From the NCBI RefSeq assembly GCF_001907195.1, contig NZ_LVWA01000002.1:248001-312000 (forward strand): a stretch of DNA of 64,000 nt, given 5' to 3'. The notes under the pieces are model-generated. The model was not told where the DNA came from and ran no database searches. It saw only the letters and a list, made by a program, of their open reading frames with translations. Origin of the DNA: Pontibacter flavimaris (GTDB lineage: Bacteria; Bacteroidota; Bacteroidia; Cytophagales; Hymenobacteraceae). This document shows positions 35,584 to 44,600 of the stretch, piece after piece (the stretch's first letter is position 1; every line of letters begins with the position of its first letter). A program made the translations under genes and the position numbers.

Positions 35584-36630
35584 TTATGCAAAGGCCAGCA
35601 TGCGCTCAATCGGGGCCAGGGCGCGGCGGCTGATCTCCGCATCCAGCGTTACCTCAAACAGTGCCTCTTTTTCCGTGCCGATGGCGCGCAGAGCCTCCAG
35701 CGTGCGCTGTATGGTTATCTGCTTCATGTGCGGACACTTGATGCACGGAACAATAAACTCCTTCTCAGGATACATGCCGCGCAGCGTAGCGCCCAGGTCG
35801 CACTCCGAGCCAAGTATAAACTGGCGGGTTTTGCTCTCGCCTACAAACCGGATGATGTCGGAGGTGCTGCCCACCACGCCCCCGGCACCGGTCAGCGCAT
35901 CGGCCACGGTATTGTCGGGCACCTCCCAGTGCACCAGCACCTGGGCCTCGGGGTACATCAGTTTCAGGCCGTTGATGCGCTGCGGCGTGAACTGCTCGTG
36001 CACCTCGCACTTGCCCTCCCAAAGTATAAGCTCCTTGCCTGTCTCGGCTTTAATCTTGGTTTGCAGGTTGCGGCCCATGAACAGGTCGGGCAAAAAGATG
36101 AGCTTATCGCCGCCCAGCGAGCGGGCAATGTCCAGGGCGTTGCGGGAGGTGCAGCAGATGTCGGCCTCGGCCTTGGTCTCGGCGTAGGTATTGATGTAGG
36201 CCACCACCGGCACGCCCGGGTACTGTTCTTTCAGCTTGCGCACATCGGCACCGGTTATACTTTCGGCCAGCGAGCAGCCGGCATCGAAGCTGGGCAGCAG
36301 CACCTGCTTCACGGGATTGAGCACCTTGGCGGTCTCAGCCATGAACTTCACGCCGCAGAAGATGATGTTATCCGCCTCCACGCTCTTGGCGGCCACGCTC
36401 AGGCCCAGCGAGTCGCCCACGAAATCGGCGATACCCCCGTCCTTGTGCTCCACCTGCAGTTCGGCGGGCATGTAGAAATGCGAAAGTATCACGGCGTTTT
36501 TCTGGCGTTTCAGCTCGCGGATCTCCTCCACGGCAGCCAGCAGTTCGGCCTCCTGACGTTCAAAGAAGGCACCAGGGTTCATGGCGCTGAGTTTCTCCAG
36601 GAATGCGCCTCGGGTTTGGGTAGTTAGCAT
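35584..36630 (-). CDS. nadA: Quinolinate synthase
   Basis: 348 residues. This [4Fe-4S] enzyme condenses iminoaspartate with dihydroxyacetone phosphate. The cluster cysteines are in FCGVKFMAETAKVL (Cys92), ADICCTSRNA (about 159/160) and PCIKCPHMK near the C-terminus. The substrate-binding HFYMPAELQ is at about 51-59. Its oxygen- and NO-sensitive cluster makes the position beside NO-defence and Fe-S genes suggestive. First gene of nadA-nadB. Confidence 0.96.
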   Translation of the reverse strand: MLTTQTRGAFLEKLSAMNPGAFFERQEAELLAAVEEIRELKRQKNAVILSHFYMPAELQVEHKDGGIADFVGDSLGLSVAAKSVEADNIIFCGVKFMAETAKVLNPVKQVLLPSFDAGCSLAESITGADVRKLKEQYPGVPVVAYINTYAETKAEADICCTSRNALDIARSLGGDKLIFLPDLFMGRNLQTKIKAETGKELILWEGKCEVHEQFTPQRINGLKLMYPEAQVLVHWEVPDNTVADALTGAGGVVGSTSDIIRFVGESKTRQFILGSECDLGATLRGMYPEKEFIVPCIKCPHMKQITIQRTLEALRAIGTEKEALFEVTLDAEISRRALAPIERMLAFA

Positions 36631-36753
36631 GATAAGGGTTGCTGAGGCTCAGGAAGTATAAGCCCCTCCTGAACCGGTGTGTTGTTCTATGTTAGAAGAT
36701 AAGATGTGGGGTTACTAGCTGGAATGGTGTGGCAGGGTTAGCAGCACAGCCGT

Positions 36754-37230
36754 CTATTCCATACTACGGATTCTCGGCGTGTTTTCCACCTCCTGTACAT
36801 TCGTGATAAAGTACTCGCCGGAGTTGATGCCATCTACCAGCGTCTGGATGGTTTTGGAGCGGAATACTGCCAGCAGCTGCCCGCGGTAGGCCTTTATGTC
36901 GTCATGCAGCGGGCAGGGATGCGTGTCGGAGCATTCCTTCATGCCCATGCCGCACTTCCTGAAAGCCTCCAGGCCGTCGATGATCTGCACCACTTCCAGT
37001 ATGCTGATCTCGCTGGCCGGCCGGTGCAGAAAAAACCCGCCCCCAGGGCCTTTCACCGAGGCGATCACGCCTTTCCGGACCAGGTCCTGCAGGATCTTGC
37101 CCATGAAGTGCGCCGGCAGCTCCAGCTCCTTGGCAATTTCTTTTATCCCCACTTTAAGCCCCTGTGCATCATTCAGGGCGATGTACACAATGGCGCGCAG
37201 GGCATATTCGGTTGTTTTAGATAGTAGCAT
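36754..37230 (-). CDS. Rrf2-family regulator, NsrR/IscR-like
   Basis: 158 residues. A winged helix with the Rrf2 start LLSKTTEYALRAIVYIA and the recognition region VRKGVIASVKGPGGGFFLHRP. Three cysteines follow, Cys93, Cys100 and Cys106 (C-x6-C-x5-C), suited to an Fe-S cluster as in NsrR and IscR. Being the last gene of an operon of hemerythrin, DUF2249 and Fe-S assembly genes, it is most likely an NO or Fe-S sensor that controls the surrounding genes. This is inference from context. Confidence 0.88.
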   Translation of the reverse strand: MLLSKTTEYALRAIVYIALNDAQGLKVGIKEIAKELELPAHFMGKILQDLVRKGVIASVKGPGGGFFLHRPASEISILEVVQIIDGLEAFRKCGMGMKECSDTHPCPLHDDIKAYRGQLLAVFRSKTIQTLVDGINSGEYFITNVQEVENTPRIRSME

Positions 37231-37271
37231 TGGTAAAGTCTATGTTCATCTGACATTGACGCGGCCGCAAG

Positions 37272-37598
37272 TTACGATTTCCCCTCCAGCTGCCGCATGC
37301 CTTCCTCGGTGATCATCTCGGTACTCCACGGCGGCGACCACACCAGGGTTACTTTTACGTCGAGGCTCGGAAAACGCTTTATCAGGATCTGCTCCGTAGC
37401 CGTTACGATGGTGCCGCTCATGGGGCAGCCGGGCGTCGTCAGCGTCAGGTCCACGGCCAGCACCCCCTCCTCCGTCAGGCTAACCTCATACACCAGCCCC
37501 AGGTCCACTATGTTGATACCCACTTCCGGGTCGATGATATACTTTAAGGCTTCGTACACTTCCAGGCCGAAATCCTCAGGCATGTTTTGTGTTTCCAT
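37272..37598 (-). CDS. MIP18/DUF59-family Fe-S assembly protein
   Basis: 108 residues. The family core is VYEALKYIIDPEVGINIVDLGLVYE and then LTLTTPGCPM, with the conserved Cys of the PGCP motif (about 59). Related proteins (SufT, PaaD, YitW) help to mature Fe-S proteins. Its first 23 bases overlap the preceding gene, so translation is coupled. In this operon it probably supports rebuilding of clusters damaged by NO. Confidence 0.9.
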   Translation of the reverse strand: METQNMPEDFGLEVYEALKYIIDPEVGINIVDLGLVYEVSLTEEGVLAVDLTLTTPGCPMSGTIVTATEQILIKRFPSLDVKVTLVWSPPWSTEMITEEGMRQLEGKS

Positions 37599-38886
37599 AG
37601 GTAAAGGGTTTTAATTCTTGAACTTTATGCAGCAGCATGTGGAACACGTTGGCCGTGTACAGCAGGGAGGTAAGCGTGAAGCCAATGGCCCCGGCAAGTA
37701 TAACCTGCTCGCTGCGGAGCAGCACCCCCACCACTAAAAGTATAAACCCGAGCAGGTAGCTGATGTTTTGCCAGCGCAGCAGGGCATGGCTGTAAATATC
37801 TTTGGGGAGCGGCGTTTTAAAGCGCCCCACGTAATCCTCGTACGCGTGCATCCACACAATGAAAGGCAGTGTCTTGAAAGTTTGCCCCAGTATAAGCGCC
37901 GAGATGAACCCCAGGAAGACCGAGATGCCATAGACCAGGTAAATCGATGACAGCAGCGCCTGCGGAAGCGCCAGCCTGGAACTTACCACCAGCACCAGCA
38001 GAAGCGGCAGCAGAAGCAGGGCCAGCGCCACAAAGGTTTGCCTCATGCCCAGGTCCAGGTCCTGGCGCTGGCGGGTCCTGGCCGCGTCGCGCAGGTATAA
38101 CAGGAACAGCGCCACGCCGCCTATCACCAACGCCGCGTATACCGGCAGCAGAGCTGTCTGGAAAAGCAGGTGATCGATGATGAAAAGGACCAGCCCCGCG
38201 TTGATCAGGTTATAGGACCAGCTGAGCTTTTTGGTGTCCTCGTGGTGCGCCAGCAAAAACATGGGAATCAGCTTGGACCCCACCCCGATGATGAGCAGCA
38301 GAAACCAGCCGGCCATGCCGATGTGGGCGTGCAGCTTAAGGTAGTGCGTGTGCTCCACCGGCAGGAACGGCGTCGTGAAGTTCACCGCCATCAGCAGCCC
38401 CACCAGCCCGGTTACCAGCAGCCAGATAGCCGAGGTAACGATAAAATCGGACTCTACGGTCCATTTGGGGGCCTTGCGGGCTGTTTGCGCCACGTTGATG
38501 TTAAAAAGTATAAAGGCGATGACCAGGCTACAGGCTGCCACGTGCAGCACCCAGCCCAGCTCAAAGTTCCAGAAGGACCAGGCCAGAAGGATGGATCCCA
38601 CGCCCAGGAACGCGAAGGCGGCTACGGCCAGCTTCTCTGAGTAAAGCTTGCAATCCAGCACCACCGGCAGCAGTTGGTACAGGGCCCCGAAGATAAGCAT
38701 GGTAGCCCAGCCCAGTGCCGCCACGTGCGTCAGGGTGAGCAGTTTAGGGTGGAAGTAGTGGCCGCTAAAGGCATCGGTGGAGAAAAGCAGCAACACGCTC
38801 AGGGCCACAAATGCCAGAGAGGCAAAGGCGTAGTGCGGCAGCACAACCCATTTTCCCGGCGAGTTAGATGTAGTGGCGGTGCTCAT
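37576..38886 (-). CDS. Haem-copper-oxidase-subunit-I-like membrane protein
   Basis: 436 residues with about 12 hydrophobic helices. Histidines sit where low-spin haem ligands occur in CcoN/NorB-like proteins: HPKLLTLTHVAALGW (about 46-60) and HYLKLHAHIGMAGW (about 183-196), but no full set of copper/iron ligands is evident. Such proteins accompany NO-handling genes in Bacteroidota and other phyla (NnrS and CcoN-like families), probably as haem- or NO-binding membrane proteins. The exact function is unknown. Confidence 0.75.
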   Translation of the reverse strand: MSTATTSNSPGKWVVLPHYAFASLAFVALSVLLLFSTDAFSGHYFHPKLLTLTHVAALGWATMLIFGALYQLLPVVLDCKLYSEKLAVAAFAFLGVGSILLAWSFWNFELGWVLHVAACSLVIAFILFNINVAQTARKAPKWTVESDFIVTSAIWLLVTGLVGLLMAVNFTTPFLPVEHTHYLKLHAHIGMAGWFLLLIIGVGSKLIPMFLLAHHEDTKKLSWSYNLINAGLVLFIIDHLLFQTALLPVYAALVIGGVALFLLYLRDAARTRQRQDLDLGMRQTFVALALLLLPLLLVLVVSSRLALPQALLSSIYLVYGISVFLGFISALILGQTFKTLPFIVWMHAYEDYVGRFKTPLPKDIYSHALLRWQNISYLLGFILLVVGVLLRSEQVILAGAIGFTLTSLLYTANVFHMLLHKVQELKPFTYGNTKHA

Positions 38887-38895
38887 GGTAATTCG

Positions 38896-39720
38896 TTATC
38901 TGTAAATAAGAAGGTATACTTCGTTCGGGCCGACTTCGTTTATGGCTACCTTAAAGCCACGCTCCTCCAGCTGTGGTAACAGGAACTGCGGCACCCGCTT
39001 GTGCACCACGTATAGCGCCTCCTCGGTTGGCAGGTTTTCCAGCTCGCCCAGAATGGTGATCATAGGCTGCGGCATTTCCAGGTGGCGCACATCCACGCGT
39101 TTCACCTTGCCGGCAAACCTGGCCAGGGTCTTTTCAAAGTCGTTTCCGGCAGGAGCTATACTTTCCACTGCTGTGGCCTCCGGCGCTTTCTCCAGCCAGA
39201 AATAAGTATAAACCAGGTCTGGTGACTTGGTGTCGGTAAAGTAGCCGTAGCCTTTCTTTTTAAGTATGGCGATGAGCGGTGTGGGCTCGAACGTGTTGAT
39301 GATCAGCAGCGCGTTGGTGGCGTCTATGCCGTCCACGGCGTCCATTATCTTCAGAAACGGGTCGCTGCCGGTGGCAATATCCTCGCGCACATCCAGCTGC
39401 AGCAGGCGCTCTGCGGGCAGCTCGACCAGGAAAGCCGGCATTCCGGTAGTAGCAGGTATGGATTGGGACTGTGTCATGCCTTTGGTAGTTGTCTCATCAC
39501 TGACGGTAAAGCCCAGCGGCCTCAGCTTTTCATAGAAGCGCTCCACATCACAGCCCCCGATGCGGGCAGCATCCGCGATGGTTACCCGGGAGGCCAGCAC
39601 CTTGCGCAGCAGCGGGTTGCGCAGCTTCTCAAAATGCCTGTTTATACTTGCGATGGCTTCTATGGCAGCCGGATTCTCTTTTATCAGGGCTGATATCTTG
39701 GTGTTGGCTGCTATGCGCAT
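38896..39720 (-). CDS. DUF1858-DUF2249-DUF2249 protein
   Basis: 274 residues, three modules. Residues 1-70 are DUF1858-like (ISALIKENPAAIEAI, IADAARIGGCDVERF). Two DUF2249 domains follow: LQLDVREDIATGSDPF to YTYFWLEK (about 105-178), and RVDVRHLEMPQPM to EVYLLIYR (about 208-274). DUF2249 is a TusA-like fold often found with hemerythrins, RIC proteins and NO genes. The two-base gap to the hemerythrin gene shows co-translation. The DUF1858 cysteine (GGCD) is kept. Confidence 0.85.
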   Translation of the reverse strand: MRIAANTKISALIKENPAAIEAIASINRHFEKLRNPLLRKVLASRVTIADAARIGGCDVERFYEKLRPLGFTVSDETTTKGMTQSQSIPATTGMPAFLVELPAERLLQLDVREDIATGSDPFLKIMDAVDGIDATNALLIINTFEPTPLIAILKKKGYGYFTDTKSPDLVYTYFWLEKAPEATAVESIAPAGNDFEKTLARFAGKVKRVDVRHLEMPQPMITILGELENLPTEEALYVVHKRVPQFLLPQLEERGFKVAINEVGPNEVYLLIYR

Positions 39721-39722
39721 GG

Positions 39723-40226
39723 TTAGGCGACTTTGGCTTTTTTAACCCAGAACTCCGGTGTGAAGTTGTCCAGGCGCGGGTCGTGCTTGTGCTCAAGCAG
39801 CTGGCCGGCCAGCTCCAGTTCATCCGAATGGGCTGCGGCCTGCAGGTACGGGAACAGCTCTCTTTCCTCCCAGCGGATGTGGTCGGTCAGGTCCTGGTCC
39901 AGCACTTTAAACAGGTCCCTGTTCATCGGGCTGCCCTCTTCTATCAGCTCCACCAGCGCCTCGATCAGCTTATGCTCTTCATGCATCCTGGTGCGTTGGG
40001 TGTCCTCGTGGGGCAGCAGCCTTTCCATCAGCCACTCCTCCTCCTGGCAGTGCTCCTTTAGTATGTTTTCCCAGAAATAACGCACGTAGGCGCGCATCAC
40101 CTCCAGATCAGTCCCGTTCTTCAGCCCCTGGCGCAGCTTCCAGCAAAACAGCAGCCCAAAGTGGTGCTCCCGTGACAGCGGAACCAGGCTTTTATCCCTT
40201 TTCTGGGGTGCCATCGTCTTTTTCAT
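39723..40226 (-). CDS. Hemerythrin-domain protein
   Basis: 167 residues. The HHE cation-binding pattern is visible: LSREHHFGLLF, then KEHCQEEEWLM (about 57-67), RMHEEHKLIE, and DHIRWEERELFPYL. These histidines and acids form a di-iron site that can bind O2 or NO. It opens a tight operon with DUF2249, the oxidase-like protein, MIP18 and Rrf2. RIC lies upstream across a 122-base gap filled by a G/C-run repeat. Confidence 0.9.
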   Translation of the reverse strand: MKKTMAPQKRDKSLVPLSREHHFGLLFCWKLRQGLKNGTDLEVMRAYVRYFWENILKEHCQEEEWLMERLLPHEDTQRTRMHEEHKLIEALVELIEEGSPMNRDLFKVLDQDLTDHIRWEERELFPYLQAAAHSDELELAGQLLEHKHDPRLDNFTPEFWVKKAKVA

Positions 40227-40244
40227 GATCGTGGGTATTAATGG

Positions 40245-40340
40245 TTTTTACCTCCCCCTAACTAACCCCCTCCTAAAAACAGGAGGGGGAGTTAGTCTTG
40301 GCTCCCCCCTGTTTTCAGGGGAGGGCCGGGTTAGGGTACT
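40245..40340. repeat. G/C-run hairpin repeat between ric and the hemerythrin gene
   Basis: CCCCCTCC-taaaaac-AGGAGGGGG and CCCCCTG-ttttcag-GGGAGGG. Same family as the hairpins at 2062-2195, 23139-23183 and 52724-52822. It may stop part of the transcription coming from ric. Confidence 0.7.
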
Positions 40341-40348
40341 AGGGTATC

Positions 40349-41308
40349 TTACTTCAGTACTTCCTTCTCCATCTCGATCGCCTTCGGGAACAGGATGTTG
40401 TTCTCGAGGTGGATGTGGCGGAAAAGGTCATCCTCGAACTCCTTTAGCTTCTTGAACGCAACCGTGTAGGTGGCGCAGGCATCGGCAGGCAAGGTATAGT
40501 TGTCAGTCAGCTCACGGATTCGCTCCATCTCACCGCCCGCACTCTCGTGCTCCATCTCCATCATGTTGATCGGGTTCTGGATAGAGCCAAAGCCGGCCGG
40601 CTCCAGTTTCACGCCGCTCTTCTTGGCCTCTTCCAGCTGCTTGATGTATGGGAACAGCACGCGCTCCTCTTTCGGCATGTGCGCCTCCAGCTCGTTGGCC
40701 ACGTTGGTGTAGTGCTTTACTACCTCTACTAGCTCCGGATGGCGGCTGCCGTGCACGCGGGCAATTTTGGTGGTGTATTCATATAGGGCCGGGATCGCCT
40801 CACGCAGGTACTTATGGTGCATGTTCACGATGTAATCCGCTAAAAAGCCCAGGTCCCACTTGTCGTACTCCGCATCGCGCTCCTTCTCGGCCTGGTCCAT
40901 AGCAATCAGCTCGGCTTCCAGTTCGTCCTGGCTGATGCCTTTCTCGGCGCACACCTGCTTCACCGACTTTTTACCGCCGCAGCAGAAATCGATGCCATAC
41001 TTCTTAAACACCTGCGCTTTGCGGTAGTCTTTGGCTACCAGCTCGCCCACGCTCTCCCCTTCTTCCGGCGTCAGCTTCGAGATCTGCACCTCCCATACTG
41101 CGGGGCCCTGCTCCAGGTACTCCCACTTAAACACGTTGCCGCGCTCGCCCAGCAGCTGGTAGTACAGCGGCTTCGGGTCGTGGTCGTTATGAATGATAAA
41201 GGCCTCGCCACCTTTGAGTTTGTCAAACCACTGAAAAATGGTTGGGTGCTTCATGCGTGGCTCCAGTACGGTTACGTCCAGTGTTTCTATTGTTTGTGTA
41301 ATTGCCAT
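40349..41308 (-). CDS. ric: RIC/ScdA-type di-iron Fe-S cluster repair protein fused to DUF2249
   Basis: 319 residues. An N-terminal DUF2249 domain (about 1-75, LDVTVLEPRMKHPTIFQWF) is fused to an ScdA_N domain (about 85-140, with the DFCCGGKK motif) and a hemerythrin-like di-iron domain (about 150-315: MHHKYLREAIP, HMPKEERVLFPYI, EMEHESAGGEME, HIHLENNILFPKA). RIC proteins restore Fe-S clusters damaged by NO or peroxide. It is divergent from nrdJ, and the shared intergenic region holds a Crp/Fnr-like site and AAAGGTA repeats. Confidence 0.93.
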   Translation of the reverse strand: MAITQTIETLDVTVLEPRMKHPTIFQWFDKLKGGEAFIIHNDHDPKPLYYQLLGERGNVFKWEYLEQGPAVWEVQISKLTPEEGESVGELVAKDYRKAQVFKKYGIDFCCGGKKSVKQVCAEKGISQDELEAELIAMDQAEKERDAEYDKWDLGFLADYIVNMHHKYLREAIPALYEYTTKIARVHGSRHPELVEVVKHYTNVANELEAHMPKEERVLFPYIKQLEEAKKSGVKLEPAGFGSIQNPINMMEMEHESAGGEMERIRELTDNYTLPADACATYTVAFKKLKEFEDDLFRHIHLENNILFPKAIEMEKEVLK

Positions 41309-41346
41309 TGTGGTAAAAATTTTTTGGGTTTCTAATCAATCACCGC

Positions 41347-41424
41347 TGTAAAGGTAAAAGACGGTTTTTAAAAATAAAAGAGTTAAAGGTATTTTATTAT
41401 TTTATTCAACGCATTACCTTTACA
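41347..41424. promoter_or_regulatory. Inverted pair of TGTAAAGGTAA with a third half-site
   Basis: TGTAAAGGTAA (41347-41357) and its exact reverse complement TTACCTTTACA (41414-41424), with TTAAAGGTATT (41383-41393) between them. This AT-rich region lies directly upstream of ric. It looks like an operator, perhaps for the Rrf2 regulator. Confidence 0.4.
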
Positions 41425-41541
41425 ACAGGTTCCAAAGCCGCCTGCTTTTTACTGCGGGCTCCTTAAGCATGGCTGTATAACCATGGCTCACAGTCACTTA
41501 AAGAACATTTACAAGTATAACTGAAAGTATAGTAGGCGAAA

Positions 41542-41555
41542 ATGACCGATGTCAT
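41542..41555. promoter_or_regulatory. Crp/Fnr-like operator upstream of nrdJ and ric
   Basis: ATGAC-CGAT-GTCAT, a perfect dyad similar to FNR/DNR sites (TTGAC-N4-GTCAA). The same half-sites recur at 59536-59549 before the cyc-nos operon. Confidence 0.55.
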
Positions 41556-41660
41556 CTTTACAGTTGACCTTGCTCATCCTTTCCGAGGTGGGCAAGCCTT
41601 AGCTTAGTATTCTTATACCTATATAGATATATCCCCTTACCCTTAAACAGGAAATCCCTC

Positions 41661-44600
41661 ATGAAAAAACCAGCTGCAGGCACCGGCCTCCCTTTCTCCC
41701 GCCACTTCACCAAACAAGGCCAGAGTGCCTACGACCAATTCGCGTACGAGCTCCGCTCCTCCACCATCCGCAACCCGTCCGGCGACGTGGTGGCCGAGCT
41801 GCAGGGCGTGGAGGTGCCGGCGCAATGGTCGCAGATAGCCACCGACATCCTGGCCCAGAAGTACCTGCGCCGCGCCGGCGTGCCGCAACCCGATGGCAGC
41901 ACCGGCTCCGAGAAATCGGTGAAGCAGGTGGTGCACCGCCTAGTGAACTGCTGGCAGCAATGGGGCCTGAAGTATGGCTACTTTAAAAAGCAGGACGATG
42001 CGCAGGTGTTCTATGATGAACTGGTGTACATGCTGCTGGGCCAGTACGCCGCGCCTAACTCGCCGCAGTGGTTCAACACGGGCCTTTTTGCCTCTTATGG
42101 GATAGCAGGAAAAGCGCAGGGGCACTATTACGTAGACCCGTCCAACGGGGAGCTGCGCGAGTCGGACTCGGCCTTTGAGCACCCGCAGCCGCATGCCTGC
42201 TTTATACTTTCGGTGGAGGACGACCTGGCCCAGAAGGGCGGCATAATGGACCTGCTGGTGCAGGAGGCGCGCATCTTTAAGTATGGCTCGGGCGTGGGCA
42301 CGAACTTCTCCAGCATCCGGGGCAAGAACGAGCCGCTCTCCGGCGGTGGCAGCTCCTCGGGCCTGATGTCGTTCCTGAAGGTGAGCGACCGCGCGGCCGG
42401 GGCCATCAAGTCGGGCGGCACCACGCGCCGGGCAGCCAAAATGGTGAGCCTGGACCTGGACCACCCCGAGATTGAGGAATTCATCAACTGGAAAAAGGAC
42501 GAGGAGAAAAAGGTGGCGGCGCTGATCGCCGGCGGCTACTCCTCCGATTACGAGGGCGAGGCGTACCAGACCGTGTCGGGCCAGAACTCCAACAACTCGG
42601 TGCGCGTGCCCAACAGCTTCTTTAAGGCCCTGCATCAAAACGCCGACTGGCACCTGACCGCCCGTACCGATGGCAGTATCCTGAGATCCATACCTGCCCG
42701 CAAGCTGTGGCGGCAAGTGGCCGAGGCCGCCTGGGCCTGTGCCGACCCGGGCGTGCAGTTCGACACTACTATTAATGAGTGGCATACCTCCCCGGCAGAA
42801 GGCAAGATACAGGGCTCCAACCCCTGCTCAGAGTACATGTTCCTCGATAATACCGCCTGCAACCTTGCCTCGCTGAACCTGATGCGCTTTTTTGACGCCG
42901 AAAAGCAGGAGTTTGATGTAGCGGCCTTTGCCCACGCCTGCCGCCTCTGGACGGTGGTGCTGGAGATCTCGGTGCTGATGGCGCAGTTCCCTTCCGAAAT
43001 TGTGGCGCAGCGCTCCTTCGACTACCGCACCATCGGCCTGGGCTATGCCAACCTGGGTGCACTGCTGATGGTGCAGGGCCTGCCCTACGACAGCGACGCC
43101 GCCCGTGCCATGGCCGCCGGCATCACCTCGCTTATGACGGGCGTGGCCTACAGAACCTCCGCAGAGCTGGCGGCCACGCTGGGCGCCTTTGCCAAGTATG
43201 AGCAGAACAGGGAAAGTATGCTGCGCGTGATCCGCAACCACCGCCACGCCTGCTACGACGAGGCTGGCAAGTATGAAAACCTAAGTATAAAACCTGTTGG
43301 GCTGGATCAGCAGCTTTGCCCGCCACAGCTCCTGAAGGCCGCGGGGCAAGCTTGGGATGAGGCTCTGACGCAGGGCGAGCAGTATGGCTACCGCAACGCG
43401 CAGGCCACTGTCATCGCGCCAACCGGCACCATCGGCCTGCTGATGGACTGCGACACCACCGGCGTGGAGCCCGACTACGCGCTGGTAAAGTATAAAAAGC
43501 TTTCCGGGGGCGGCTATTTCAAGATCATCAACCAATCCATACCGGTGGCGCTGCAGAAGCTGGGCTATACGCTGGCGGAGCGCGAAGCGATCGTGAACTA
43601 TGCCAAAGGCCACGGCACCTTTAACGGGGCTCCGCACATCAACCCGGAGACCTTGCTCCAAAAAGGCTTCCTGCCGGAGGAGGTCGCGCAACTGGAGGCG
43701 GCCCTGCCAAAAGCCTATGATGTGGCCTCGCTGTTCAGTGTGTATACCCTGGGAGCGGATTGCCTGGAAAGACTAGGCTATACGTCGGCAAAGTATAACA
43801 ACCCGGACTTTAACCTGCTGCAGGCGCTTGGCTTCACGGCCCGCCAGATAGACGAGGCCAATAGCTACGTATGCGGCACCATGACCGTGGAGGGAGCCCC
43901 TTTCCTGAAGCCGGAGCATTACCCGGTGTTCGACTGCGCCAACCGCTGCGGCAACAAGGGTACGCGCTTCATCAAGGCCGAGGGCCATATTTACATGATG
44001 GCGGCCGTGCAGTCCTTCATCTCCGGGGCCATCTCCAAAACCATCAACCTGCCAAACGAGGTGAGCGTGGAGGACGTGGCCCGCTGTTACGAGTTGTCAT
44101 GGGAGTTGGGGCTGAAGGCCTGCTCCATATACCGCGACGGCAGCAAGCTCTCGCAGCCGCTTACCTCCAAAAGCAGCCAAACCGAGGAGAAGGATGAGCC
44201 GGAGGAAGCTTCCAGCCCCGTAACCGCCGACGAGAAGTATAACGCCGAGCAGGTGCTCAAGGCAGCGCAGTCCATCCTGGCCGATTCTGCCAACGAGGGA
44301 TTCCGGCAGGAGCTGGCCCGCATGGTGGAGCGCCGCAAGATGCCCGACAAGCGCACCGGCTTCACGCAGAAGGCCAAGATTGACGGCCATACCGTGTACG
44401 TGCGGACGGGTGAGTACCCCGACGGCTCGCTGGGTGAACTGTTTATCGACATGTACAAGGAAGGGGCCTCGTTCCGGTCCATCCTCAACTGCTTTGCCAT
44501 TTCAGTGTCGCTGGGGCTGCAGTATGGCGTGCCGCTGGAGGAGTTCGTGAACCGCTTTACCTTTACCCGATTCGAGCCGGCCGGCCGCGTGGAGCACCCC

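Noticed and set aside
35581-36627. Full-length open frame opposite nadA
   Set aside because: Shadow frame; nadA carries all cluster cysteines on the other strand.
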